From the NCBI GenBank assembly GCA_963575645.1, contig OY754465.1, positions 60,907,901 to 60,971,900 on the forward strand: 64,000 nucleotides of DNA. The letters run 5' to 3'. Position numbers and translations under genes: made by a program. Under the pieces are notes generated by a model. That model saw only the letters and a list, made by a program, of their open reading frames with translations, had not been told where the DNA came from and searched no databases. This document shows positions 12,840 to 24,317 of this stretch, in pieces (position 1 is the stretch's first letter; each line of letters begins with the position of its first letter). Source of the stretch: Xanthostigma xanthostigma (Eukaryota > Arthropoda > Insecta > Raphidioptera > Raphidiidae).

Positions 12840-13200
12840 AAGTGAAACTTTTATTCTATCGCCCCGAATTTTTCTGACCGTCTGTTGCATGTCGCATTAC
12901 AGGCGGCCGCGGAGTAGGGGTAAAGTGAAAGGCGTTCGGAGTAGGCGCTCGGTAGAGCAGCCAAGGCCAATATGGCGGCGCCCATGGTTAGCATCAGCTG
13001 ACCGTGTAGTATGTATAACACATAGTCAGTCTGTCATGCGGGCAAGTGCTGTACAGTGTTTACATGTTTTTATTCGTGTATTCATGTGAATATTGTTGTT
13101 TATAATTAATCGTGATGGATAAGTGTCTACAATCCAACGCCTACAATCCAATAAAAGTTTCACTTGTGTCGTGGTTTCTTAAAACCACACAACTGTTTTT
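12840..13200 (+). mobile_element. GTGAAACTTTTATT-ended element, copy 1
   Basis: Inverted motifs GTGAAACTTTTATT / AATAAAAGTTTCAC bound a CpG-containing core. The element continues 3' to ..ACCACACAACTGTTTTT. It is nearly identical to 58619-58975 on the opposite strand, so it is mobile. No transposase frame was seen. Confidence 0.65.
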
Positions 13201-13275
13201 TACTTTTAACCACAGTCCTAAAAACTATGAAATTAATAGCGAAAGAGTATTTGTGAAAACATGCTACTTCAAAGT

Positions 13276-13554
13276 TTATGGTTGACAATCCTCCGCGTCC
13301 TGCCGTTCTCGGTACGGGTTGCGTAATGCGGCACAAGTGTCATATTTGTAGCAACTAAGAATATAGCAAGTCATGAAAGCAACACCCAATTTATTAACAA
13401 TTTCAATCGTAGGAAGTTGGACAGTGAAAATAAGAGAATTAATTTTCAACTTCCCACGATTTAAATTATTCATAAGTCGAGGATGCAAATAGTGAAACAA
13501 TTTAATGTAACGTCGATTTTGAAGTTTCACATAAATCTGATTTCTTAAATTCAT
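13276..13554 (-). CDS. Hypothetical 92-codon ORF downstream of heat-shock promoter
   Basis: The frame starts MNLRNQIYVKLQNRRYIKLF and ends ..AEDCQP. It lies about 590 nt downstream of the predicted start (14144) of the heat-shock type promoter on the same strand. I recognise no family, and the preceding leader is A+T-rich with many stops. It may be coding, or the transcript may be a heat-inducible non-coding RNA and this ORF incidental. Confidence 0.2.
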   Translation of the reverse strand: MNLRNQIYVKLQNRRYIKLFHYLHPRLMNNLNRGKLKINSLIFTVQLPTIEIVNKLGVAFMTCYILSCYKYDTCAALRNPYRERQDAEDCQP

Positions 13555-14140
13555 TTAACTACAATTACTATACTAATATGGCCGACCATATACGTCGATC
13601 AGTCCCGTTTGCGACCCCACGTACAAAAAAAATTGAATACTTATTCCGTGGAATTTAAAGATATGGAAAGAATATTAAATGTAACAAAACTGTTCTAATT
13701 CGTGGTGAAAACTATTTACAATAACACACAAAAGTACTTCTCTAACGTAACAGAAACAAAACAACAAATTCAGACGAATAAAATAAAAAAATAAGTAATG
13801 AAGAATACAAAGTCACTATTTATGTACACAAAATATTTACAACAATAAACACACAATAGTGTTTAAAAAAATATCTTATTGACAAATGTTTGTACTCTAT
13901 ACATGATTTATAAATTTAATTGTATTGACATATTTCACAGCTTTTTAGCTACAAATGAAATAAATAAATATCTTATCTTATTTAGCACACTTATCTATTA
14001 ACTATATACAAGAGATTATTTATGTTACACCAGATTTTATATAATTGAAATCGACGGTCTATTATTTCGCACTCCGCACTAGTTATTTATTTCGCATACG
14101 TGTTTGACTATGAACTCACTAACACGAAATCTGAGTGTCC

Positions 14141-14330
14141 GACTGATTCACCGAGCTCGCATGGTCGTATTTATATGTGCTGGGTATACTTTCGAGGGAT
14201 TTCTGGAATGTTCTGTTCGTTTCTTATACCTGCATTCATTGTTGTTGCGAGTTTGAGATTTGGCTTCTTGCCACCACAAAAACTTTTATACCTGAGTGCG
14301 TTATTGTTGTCTTCGAGAGCATTCGACAGA
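14141..14330 (-). promoter_or_regulatory. Heat-shock type promoter (HSE + TATA + Inr), leftward
   Basis: On the minus strand TATAAATA (14175-14168) is followed 31 nt later by a TCAGTC initiator with A+1 at 14144. Upstream is a perfect three-pentamer heat-shock element, TTC/GAA/TTC at 14201, 14206 and 14211, with another correctly phased TTC at 14191. A second module lies farther upstream: TATAAAAG at 14290-14283 with a one-mismatch HSE (TTC/GAG/TTC at 14312, 14317, 14322). Exact spacing in both core elements and the HSE makes chance unlikely. No heat-shock protein gene follows, so the driven transcript is unknown. Confidence 0.65.
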
Positions 14331-14503
14331 AAGCAGTGACGCATCACCTTTCGTGTAACAATAATAAGAAAAATCGCAGGATTGTTGACAAAAATATTAG
14401 ATTTATTTAACGTGACGTTTCGTCTATAGATTTAGACTTTTTCGAGTACTTTCCAGATGTAATTTACGAACTTATATTTTTAATCTACAAATTTAGTTAT
14501 AAC

Positions 14504-14956
14504 TAGTGATGTGCCGGATCGTTAAAAATGTATATCCGCGGATACGGATCTAAACTTTCTTAGAGTACGCGGCGGTAAATATTACACATCGACCTTTGGA
14601 AAGAGTTAACTCTCATAACAGATTGTCTCTTTCCAAAGATCGATGTGCAATATCTCATTATAAAGATAGTTGATTTAGTACCTTTGAGTTATGTACTATT
14701 AGTATGGTACTCACTACGATAAATGTTTGCAATACCTATAAAGGTGCCAAATACGATTTAAAAAAATAAAAAATAATCTGAATGAATTTTAGCAAGTTTT
14801 CATTATTACCTAATCACCTATATATATTTAAAATTTCATCTATGAATTGAAAATTAATAAGGTAAAAGATCCGTAAAAGATCCGCCAAAAACTAACGGAT
14901 ACGGTTCTTTCTTCTCCCTCGGATATCCGCGGATACGGATATCCGGCACATCACTA
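14504..14956. mobile_element. hAT-like MITE, TAGTGATGTGCCGG family, copy 2
   Basis: Complete element with inverted ends and a perfect 8-bp target duplication gttataac (14496-14503 and 14957-14964). Confidence 0.85.
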
Positions 14957-15590
14957 GTTATAACGCATTCGTAGCATCTGCAAATGTACATATCATTTTC
15001 TTATAAAAACAGATGTGTCAACTGTCAAGTGGACTTCCACTGTACAACGTATCTATAAGATGTTCCATAACCATTCTTCGATTATTAATTCACAAGTTGC
15101 GAAAATTTACAACTAAGCTTTACAACCATTTAAATACTTTATTTGAGAGCATTAACAGATTGACCTTAATCAGCGACGGATTTAACTCTTCGGTGCACTA
15201 GATTTTTATAGTGAACAGTGTCCTAGTTTCTTATATCATTCCAGCATTATAAGTGTCGGAATGACACTTATTTAGGTCACAGTCACTTTTCAAAATTTTA
15301 CAATATTTTTTTCATTTTTATGCCCCTCGAATCCAAAAGCATGAAAAACCTGTGCGTCTGTTTGTTTGTGAACATGGCACAGGCCAAACGGATGATCGGA
15401 TTGAAACCAAATTTTGGGAGGTAAATAGCAAGGGCCACGACAGATGGAAGAAGACGTTTTTGTTGCGGAAATGAAAAGGCTTTTTTTTTGCTCTCCAAAT
15501 TTTTGGCCCACGGTCAAATTTTCTTCATTAATGTGGCCCGACGATCAAAAGATTTGCCCGCCCCTGCTATACAATATAATATATTGTGTT

Positions 15591-16333
15591 CTATACCCGA
15601 ATTCGGTCAATGACCGAAATAATTGCGCAAAACTAGTTTTGACCAACAAATGTTGCCCAGACCCAAAATATTACATTTAAACGGGTCTTGAGTGTTATGA
15701 AATGAGCAAAACTAGTTTTGCACATTTTCAATTGGTCGAAACTAGTTCTGTCCATTTCTGAACGGACAGTATTAATAGGTATGGCATCGGAATCTTCTTT
15801 GCGTTTTTTAAGTAACTTTTCCACTTCAATGATACTTATTATATCAAAGCTAATTATTCTTCTATGTATTGTTTAGCAGACAGAGGTTTTAATAAATTTG
15901 CTTTCTTAACCTCACTCAGTGTAGTAAGGTAATTATGTTTCATCATAAAATTATGTTTCAGAAGCCTCCAATAGCCGATCTAGTTGAGACTAGAATTCAT
16001 CTTGCATTTTTACTTAATTATTATACTGAATATCCCACTTTTTCTTTTATATTAATTATAACATTCAGGAGAACAATTCAATAGGTAAACAAGAACATAA
16101 CCCTACTTTAGTTCGGGTTCGAACGTTGATTGAATAAAACAAGCAGAGCTAGTACTGTCCATTCAAAAATGGACAGAACTAGTTTTAATCAATTGAAAAT
16201 TCGCAAAACTAGTTTTGCTCATTTTATAACACTCAATACCCGTTTAAATGTAAGATTTCGGGTTTGGGCAATACTCGTTGATGAAAACTAGTTTTGCGAA
16301 TTTTTTTCGGTCATTGACCGAATTCGGGTATAG
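15591..16333. mobile_element. Foldback element with about 190-bp inverted arms
   Basis: The left arm (15591-15780) and right arm (about 16145-16333) are inverted copies starting CTATACCCGAATTCGGTCAA. Both arms carry several AACTAGTTTTG palindromes. The spacer of about 360 bp shows no coding content. Mobility class unknown. Confidence 0.7.
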
Positions 16334-16349
16334 ACCGTAACATATAGAT

Positions 16350-16880
16350 TAGTGATGTGCCGGATCGTTAAAAATGTATATCCACTGATACGGATCTGAA
16401 TACGGATTTTTGGTTTCAAGATCCGCGGATACGGATACGGATCTTAACTTTCTTAGAGTACGCGGCGGTAAATATTGCACATCGACCTTTGGAAAGAGAC
16501 TATCTGTTATGGGAAAAAGTTATTGACCTCTTTAAGAGTTAACTCTCATAACAGATTGTCTCTTTCCTAAGATCGATGTGCAATATCTCATTATAAAGAT
16601 AGTTTTTTAGTATCTTTGAGTTATGTACTATTGGTATGGTACTCACTACGATAAATGTTTGCAATATAAAGGTGCCAAATACGATTTTAAAAAATAAAAA
16701 ATAATCTGAATGGAATTAAACAGTTTTTCATTATTACCTAATCACCTATTTATATAAAATTGCATGATATTTCATCTATGAATTGAAAATTAATAAGGTA
16801 AAAGATCCGCCAAAAACAACGGATACGGATCTTTCTTCTCCCTCGGATATCCGCGGATACGGATATCCGGCACATCATTA
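16350..16880. mobile_element. hAT-like MITE, TAGTGATGTGCCGG family, copy 3
   Basis: Complete element with inverted ends and a perfect 8-bp target duplication atatagat (16342-16349 and 16881-16888). It is inserted 16 bp from the end of the foldback element. Confidence 0.85.
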
Positions 16881-18133
16881 ATATAGATTAAGAACAAATG
16901 AATATTTCTATATCTTGTGAGCCAGCCTGTAGGAATGCGCAGTGTTCGGGGAGCGCATTGTGTTCTTTTCTTATATTTCTTTCAACTTTGAAAGGATACC
17001 CATACCTATATTTTCTGTTAGGTACCTACATGAAGTAGAACACGGTGGCTATACCTATGCCGTCAGCTTAAACTTGCCTACAGGTATTTTGCCGAAGAAA
17101 AATTGTCCACATAATCATTTATTATTTCAACAGAAAGAAAATTCTGGCAGTAAATTTCGTGTCGTAGTACTTGAACCTTTACAGAGATACTAAAACTTTC
17201 CCTCCACGATAATTCTTTTACGCCTTTCTTTCCGCACTCATTCTAATTCCCTTATTCATTTTTTCTCTCTCGCTAATACAAAAATATCGTTTTCAATACG
17301 CACATATTTATTTATTAATCGATTTTGTATGGGTTTAGTTGTATATAAATAGAAATGTTGGGGTTTCTTTTTTATGGTTTTCTCACCGTCTTGAAAGCAT
17401 TTTGCCTACAGACAAAAATTCGAGTTTTTGTTTTGAAAAAACAATATTTGACGATCATTGTTAATTTATTTATGGTCACCAACAGCCGGGTTTTCTTTAG
17501 ACCTAGTACCAATTCATATTTTCACTTTATTTTTTAATAAGTTGATACTTTGACCAATTTTTGGGTTAGAACCTGAGAATTAGGGGTTAATGTCATACCT
17601 AAGTATAGGTAATTAATTATTATAAAATTTTGTGCCACTTATATTTGTTGGCATATTACTTATATGAGTTTAACCAAAATAAAAAATCGTGAAATTTTAA
17701 ATCATCCCTATTATACAAACCACTACATGCATCAATTTTAATCATTAAAAAAATTGTAAAAAATACTATTTATTTCAGTAATATGAAAAACTGATAATAA
17801 ATAAGATAATATATTTAATTCAGAATGCCTTCATCCCTTAGTCAAAAGTCAGTTTTACCACGCCTGTTATAAAAGAATCGATTTGGTTACCCCATTTCAG
17901 TCGCCTGAAAATAAACTGCGGTGTCGCCGCTGAACCTTCGATGTCCTTAAAAAAAACCATCATCAATTTATATATATCTAAAATACGACCGATCGTTAAT
18001 CAATTGTTATATTGATCACGTACGCAATCAATCAATAATACCCATTCATGTAAAGAATCGATCCGCAACTCGCGGCCAAACTCCTCTAAACACACACGGC
18101 TTGATTTTCAAGTTTAAAAAGCAATCAACTTAC

Positions 18134-18182
18134 CAAACACTGTGAGAAAAGAAAGGAACAGCATTAACCACGTAAAATCCAT
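18134..18182 (-). CDS. First coding exon with signal peptide, gene unknown
   Basis: The ATG at 18182 opens MDFTWLMLFLSFLTVFG, a classic hydrophobic signal-peptide core, and runs 49 nt to a strong donor (TTTG|gtaagt) in phase 1. A possible second exon, 17945-17891, follows a T-rich acceptor (ttttttttaag) and keeps the frame (GHRRFSGDTAVYFQATEMG) to a weaker donor (gtaacc). The protein would be secreted or a type-I membrane protein running leftward. No further exon could be assigned. A CpG-rich promoter-like zone lies upstream at 18590-18920. Confidence 0.4.
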
Positions 18183-20119
18183 TCCGTTTTTTATATCCTT
18201 TTTCTTGTCCTCAAGCAGTTAGGGTATGTTGAACCACAAGTTTACATTATTTCAGTTTTGATGTCACAGTTGAAATGAAAGTTAAATGTCAAAACTACAC
18301 TGGTGCACTACACATTTGATGAATTATTGTAGTTTTTATAGCTACAGTCAACGCATAGCAGGCATTCGACATTTCATAATAAGAATTGTCTTTCAACAAG
18401 GAACGGTGCGCGACCGTCTCTTGTCATTTAACAAACGAACGTTCAATTGTTCCGAAACAATCGCCAAGCGATAAGCGGACTAATCCACTGCGGGCGTCAA
18501 TAACAACCAATTATTAAAATAGTACAGTTTTGTGATCGACATGTGCGTGAGCGAAACGCAACTAACAACAAGAAGACATGCCTACATAGCGAACGATCGC
18601 CCGTCCGCGGACCACTGAACTGAATTCAACTACCACGGTGGTGGTGGTGGTGGCAGGCGCTAGTATTGACCGGTCGAAAAGACACACACACACGCACGTT
18701 TCGTATAGCGCTTGCTCCAGACCGTGCCGCTGCGCGCCGCCGCCCTCTTCATCTCCCTAACCCACAGAACTTGTGAATTCCGTCTCTTTTCTGCCCGCGT
18801 CTCGACAACGCGGCGCCGTCTCAGTCGCTCCCCCGCTCATGCAGGTGTCGGTACATGAAAGATCGGCGCGCATCGGACGTACACGTCGCACCGCATGCCT
18901 TCGCGTTTGTTACGTAATCTCGCTCTTTCTCACTTTGATACAGCGTTTCTCTGTTCTACGGATTCACTCACAACAATGCATTTATGTGGGTTGAATTGAT
19001 AGTACTATTGCCTACTATGCGCTATAAATTACATAATCTCGGTACATACACTATTTACTTCGGTGTGATGTAAGCAATGAGCGGTCGGAATTAACCGCAA
19101 TCAAAGTCTCGTAATCAAGTAAATTTTATTGCTGACCTAAATCGTCCTTCCCCCCCTAACTTAGGGTCACTGTTTATGGACAAATTTTAAACGTCCCTTT
19201 AATTTTTTATTTCCTTTCAAAGTGCACCAATTTACAGGTCGTTTCAACACCAAATTAAGAGTTCAGTTACACAGCTAATCTAGTTTTCCCATGCTTATCC
19301 CTTAACTTTTTCTTTAGATGTGTTTGTCGGTGTAGTTCTGATCTGGTTTTAAAGCATTTGCTGTAGAGATGGGAAAAACGGGTCTTTTTAGTGATCTGCA
19401 TCTTTGCATCTGGATCCCTTATGTGAGCCGGTTCAAAAAGAGCCGAGTTCTGAATGTTATTTGTGTCAACTGAGCCACTAAGTTAGTTGAGTAAATCATA
19501 TCACGTAATATTATGCCAGTGACTGACTCACATATTATAAGGCGGGGTTTTGCAGGTTGCTACTTGCTATGTTACAGAAAGCATATTACAATATGCAATA
19601 CAATACCTTAAATAGTTGTGACTTAAGTGAAACACTGTAATAACTGTACCGCCTGTGCGTAGTGTGTGCACTGTATAGTTGTTGATTGTATAATGTATAC
19701 CTGTATAGAATGCATAGCCAAACATATGATGCATGAGTCTTTTTGAGCTGACAGATACTTATTGCTTCTGTGTGTTGTCTCACTGAGTTATGCGCATCCG
19801 TTGGCTCAAAAAAAATGAGTCGGCTCTCACGGATCTTCTGTCGGAGTAGGCTCTTTGAACCTGTTCAGATCTGAGTTACCCAACACTAATTTGCTGGTCT
19901 ATAGAACTCATTGGACTGTCAGAACTGCGCGTTTATTGGTTAATTTCTCGGAAGGAAGGAAAACCTCTTATTCACTGAATACAAAGCTGAGTCACGAGGA
20001 ATTCGAAAATGAACAGGAAAAAATTCAGTTATCAAACAAGACTTCCAATTGAAAAATTAAAAATATCCATAATTTTTTAAACGTTTATTTATACTGTAAA
20101 AAAACAATACATGTTTTTC
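18183..20119. other. Intergenic: CpG-rich promoter zone, then hAT MITE
   Basis: The 18590-18920 stretch is markedly CpG-rich with poly-purine and CACACA runs. A minus-strand TCAGTG initiator-like motif occurs near 18615. This fits the promoter or 5' UTR of the leftward signal-peptide exon. The rest, apart from the MITE at 19364-19888 and the poly(A) end of MRM3 (AATAAA on the minus strand near 20084-20089), shows nothing identifiable. Confidence 0.4.
19364..19888. mobile_element. hAT-like MITE with perfect 8-bp duplication
   Basis: The ends TAGAGATGGG and CCCAACACTA are imperfect inverted repeats. The target duplication atttgctg is exact at 19356-19363 and 19889-19896. No transposase frame. 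Confidence 0.8.
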
Positions 20120-23100
20120 TTACCCTACTATATTTGAAACGCGTTCTGTAGACGTTCTTTTATTTAACAACAGCTGTCTTTTTATTTCGAACAGAATAAT
20201 ACCTAACGCCGTTCCCGTATTCAAACTTTCGATGCCGTTCGACAGCGGAACGTGAAGTCTCAAACCGGAGTTATCGAACACCACTGAATAAGCCTCCTCA
20301 CTAATGCCCTCCGTTTCGCCCCCGATTACAATGACGATCGAATTTAAGTTGTTAAACACAACGTCGAAATGTGATACAATTGGTATTTTCATTATTTCTT
20401 CAATTGTAATCTTGCTATCGGTGCACTCGTCGGTTATATCGGGTTCCGCTAAATCCGTTTCCCCTGCTGTGTCTTCTACCGGGTTTTGTTGTTCGGGTAT
20501 TTTATTCAAACTCTGCAAAGTTACACTACTTTCTGCAATAAACACAGCCGACTCTCCATTTACGTACTGATCTATGTCGGACCATTCAAAGTCTTTTACG
20601 ATCGGCATACGGAAGTGTGCTCCAGCCGCGCTGCGCAACACTTTGGTGTCCCACAATCCGACCGTTCCTGAAAGAAAACAACACGAACCATGCAGGGCAT
20701 ATCACACGATTTAGAACATAGGGAAAACACTGTATGATCTACATTAATAATTTCGTTGAGGGTTACGGTAAACTTGACTGAAATCTATAAAAAATTCGAA
20801 TACAGTGTAAACTCTTTATAACGAAACTCAAGGGACCGAGCATTTTTTATCGTTATAGAGAGTTACCGTTATATGGAGTGAAGAAAGAAAAACAACCAAA
20901 TTAACAATAATCTTCAATAATCTTCACAAAATTAATTTATTCCAAACACATATACCTATAGTTTGTTAAATTTGCCTGACGTTTTTCGCTATACCAATAT
21001 TTGTTTTGTATTTTAAGTATCTTATGCATGCCTTGGGATGTGGTGGAATAATCTTCATTAAATAATAGGAATTTTTCGATAAGTTTGGCGTCATCAAGTG
21101 CTTGTTGAATAGATGGTGATAGTTCAGAATGGTCCTCTTTATGTCTGTAAACATTTGCTGACGCCTAAATATGAACATATTTCTTCGTAATAGAGAATGG
21201 CTGTCGCGTTATAAAGAGGGTATTAATGTATAGGTTTTAAGGTAAACCAACCAAATCGTAAAAATTTCGACGTTATAGGGAGTTTTTCGTTATAACAAAG
21301 GACGTTATAAAAAGTTTACACTGTACTCGTATAGTAACGATAATAAAAACAAAAATGACAATTATTTCATATACACACGTCTGTGTCAATAAAACAGTTT
21401 ACTGTCAAATGCTGTTTTATCCACAATTTGATTTACATTCTCGCTCACTGCTCACCCCCTTTTAATCTCAGTGTAATTATATAGTCTCCGTTAGAAGAGG
21501 TACTGAATGAATTTTTCAAATCGGTCCTGCAGTTCCCGAGGTTATCCGCGACAATCAAACGAGCATGCAAAATTTTCCTCCACATAAATAATGGCATAAT
21601 AGTATATTGTGCGACTAGTGAGAGAAAGAGAAGATTCCATGAGCGTGAAATTTGCCGCACGAGCGTAGCGAGTGCGGTAACACGTGAGTGAAATATTCTT
21701 CTTCAATCAATAGTCGCACATAATACTTTATTCAACTAGCACGAGTAATATGTAAACGGGGCCCTGATAAAAGAGGGAGAAATAATAAATCACTTCATTG
21801 ATTGACGTACCTACCGCCCTCGATGCACACAAGATGGCCCTGACTTTCATATATACAAATCGCTACCGCGTTCCTATTGGTCCAGTAACTATGCAGTAAT
21901 ATATTACCATACAGTTTCGGCTCATTATTCGCACTCTACACGTCAACATGAAGTAATTTATTATTTCTCCCGAATTTAGCCCCGAAATTATATATTACTC
22001 ATGCGAGTTGAATAAATAAATTAATTAACCTTTTGTTAAGAGCATTTGTTGACAGCCAACAGCGGCGGCAGTTCTTAAAATAGCCCCTAAATTCCCCGGT
22101 TCTCTGACGTTGTCACAGATTACTGTAACCGGTATGGTGTCTTTAGACGGTTTGTGGTTTTCTGTGTTTGGCATTTTAAATATACCTGCGAAGTTGAAAT
22201 ACAGTTGTGAGATTATTATTTGTATGCACCGATTTTTTAAAATTTCATCTTTATAATTAGTGCAGGAAATTCCTGCTTTACGAATTTCCATCCATACGAG
22301 TTCTATTACTTCCCATCTCTTCTACGATATGAAAGTATTGGAGTCAGTTCGAGTTTCTTTTCTCGACATTTTAATAGATCTTCACGTTTTGATATCCTCG
22401 ATATTGTTTAAGATCACGCATGCGCGGTAATAATTTTACTCCGATATCGTAAAAACTAAACTTTCTAGTAAAATCAGTTCAGGGAATGCTGAAATATTTC
22501 AAGAAATGTTCTTGAGATCGCATATTAACGTAGGCATGTGTTTTCATTCACTCGGAACGAATACTCGTAAAGCCAGGAATTACCTTTAGGCATACATAAT
22601 TTGGTAATCAGACTATGTTCCAACCTCTTTGAGAACAGTAATATTATTATCACAGTTATGCGCAATAGCTAAGACGCAACTGTTTTGTTTTTGTTTCGTG
22701 CGCATGCGTCGATTTGCACTGTTTTGTGGCTTAATGCCTCCACTACACACGTGGCCAGCACCGCCACTTACAGGCACTCACGATTGTGTAGAGGGCATAT
22801 TCGTCGGTGCGTGGACATAATCGCCTGTAATCGGTTGATTGTCGGTACATCAAAGGAATGCGTGGCCAGCATCGTGCGCCCGTACACACAATCGGACCGG
22901 CACGATTGTGTGGAGGGCTAGGCAATCATCGCGGCGATGATAGGCACTTATTTGAGTGGCGGTGCTGGCCACGTGTGTAGTGGAGGCATAAAGAACAATT
23001 CTAAATCTGTTCTAATCTCGGTTGGAACACGTTTTAGCTACTGCACATGACTGTGACGATAATATTACAGTTCGCAGACAGATTGGAACAGAGCTAATAT

Positions 23101-24006
23101 TACTTTGATTTAATTTGTTTTTGAGTTTGGAGAAATATCATAATAGCGTTAAATTTTACCCATAATTCCTGGACACGTAGTAAGATCCGACCACATCTTC
23201 ATTTCTTTATACGGTACTTTATACATTTGCACTCCCGATTTCGGCAACTCGTCTTTGAAAAATTCTACGTCTCGGTTACGACTAAACAAAAGTGTTTGAA
23301 GTTCGCAGCCCGCCATCAACCCATCTCGAATGAGACGTTTTCCTTCTAATAATATAGAATCCATTTTTTCACGACGTTTTCTACTTTTTACTTGAAGCAT
23401 TAGCTGACTGAAAAATATAAAAATCAAATTCCATTAATGACTGTTTAGTCTCGTGCATATTTAAAAATGGAAACAATGCCACGGGCTTCTGTAGAACTAT
23501 TATAAATGAAATATATTTTATCATACACACCCTATTTTTGTTGTGTCTTTCAATATGTGTTCATAAGATAATTCACCGTTTTCTTTGAAAGTATGATTTT
23601 CTACCAATACATTTTCTTTCTTACTTATATTTTTTTTCTTTGTCGTCTTACGTTCCTTGTTGTATATTTTGTTTAAATTAGTTTTTATTTCAAGCTCATC
23701 AACATCAACTAAATTAGGTGAATCAAAATTTAGATTCACTGGTTTCATCGGTTTTCGAGGACTTCGTTCATGTTCAACTTCGTCGTCGAAATTGGACTGT
23801 CGATTCATATCGATAACTTTAGAATTATTCTTTATAATTTGTGGTTTGCTTTTTTCTTCTCCGGGAATAATTACTCTTCGCGGTGTTCTGTGTGCCCATC
23901 TTGAATAATAACATACATTTTGATTACAAACAACTGGACTTCTTATTAATTTTCCGATAATCCGGAAGCCGTATGTAGCCATCGTATTCTTTAAACCGGC
24001 ATTCAC
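20120..24006 (-). CDS. MRM3: Mitochondrial rRNA 2'-O-methyltransferase 3 (MRM3)
   Basis: SpoU-class methyltransferase that modifies the mitochondrial large rRNA (Gm1370 in human numbering). Exons on the minus strand: 24006-23531, 23407-23160, 22185-22030, 20667-20120; phases close to 475 aa plus stop. Family signatures are clear: motif 1 DNVREPGNLGAILR (residues 266-279), motif 2 around VIGGETEGISEE (409 on) and the knotted motif 3 VPLSNGIESLNTGTA (433-447). The basic N-terminus reads as a mitochondrial targeting region; the start could be Met1 or Met9. An acidic, poorly conserved insert separates the substrate region from motif 2. It is divergent from SF3B1 with 311 bp between starts. Introns carry a pogo-type MITE and a nested inverted-repeat element. 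Confidence 0.93.
20803..21323. mobile_element. pogo/Tigger-type MITE in MRM3 intron 3
   Basis: The ends CAGTGTAAACTCTTTATAACG and its inverted relative (cgttataaaaagtttacactg) are flanked by TA duplications (20801-20802, 21324-21325). This matches the TA target and CAGT termini of pogo-like Tc1/mariner elements. Only short frames inside, so non-autonomous. Confidence 0.75.
22613..23093. repeat. Nested inverted-repeat elements in MRM3 intron 2
   Basis: The outer degenerate inverted arms (22613-22675 against 23029-23093, starting TGTTCCAA) enclose a second, near-perfect pair: ATGCCTCCACTACACACGTG at 22734 and its complement ending 22988. The inner pair is about 37 bp long. The inner element lies between tta and taa-like flanks, compatible with a PIF/Harbinger-size target, but this is not proven. 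Confidence 0.6.
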
Positions 24007-24317
24007 TTAACACTTTACAGCGAATCACTCAGAAGGGAGTTTTATACACACGCACTCTAACTGTCATCAATTTATTCTGATTTGAGCAGAAAAACATACA
24101 AAAAAATATTTCAACTTGCGGATTGATGTTGCAACTTTAAACTTGAAATAACCTAACTTTATTTTAAGTTTTTTCTTTTGAGGTTATAATTGTGAGATCA
24201 GATCTATGGTTAAGTATGGAGGGTATCCATAGTTAATAGTTTACTACTTCGTATGTTAGTGGAATTTATTTATAAAAGGTTTCTACGCTGACAGTTATCA
24301 AAAGTAAACGAAGTAAA
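24007..24317. promoter_or_regulatory. Shared MRM3/SF3B1 upstream region (311 bp)
   Basis: The only sequence between the start codons of two divergently transcribed housekeeping genes, so both promoters and leaders must lie here or overlap the 5' UTRs. No TATA box or named motif stands out. Confidence 0.55.

Larger units (their letters stand above)
1..17890. other. Gene-poor, repeat-dominated region
   Basis: No conserved multi-exon gene could be recognised here. Open frames are short and mostly lie in repeats that recur elsewhere in the window. Recognisable content is listed separately: hAT-type MITEs, a Helitron-like element, an inverted repeat pair, a tandem duplication, a foldback element, an orphan promoter-plus-exon and a heat-shock type promoter. 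The stretches 2230-3140, 3500-4560, 9130-10060, 10660-11430, 12030-12830 and 16890-17880 hold nothing I can name. The region 12590-12790 is locally CpG-rich, without a convincing coding frame. Part or all of the region may be a long intron of the leftward gene whose first exon is at 18134-18182; that is inference. Confidence 0.6.

Noticed and set aside
22629-22925. ORFs rich in His/Arg in the MRM3 intron
   Set aside because: They fall entirely within an inverted-repeat element; no independent evidence for coding.
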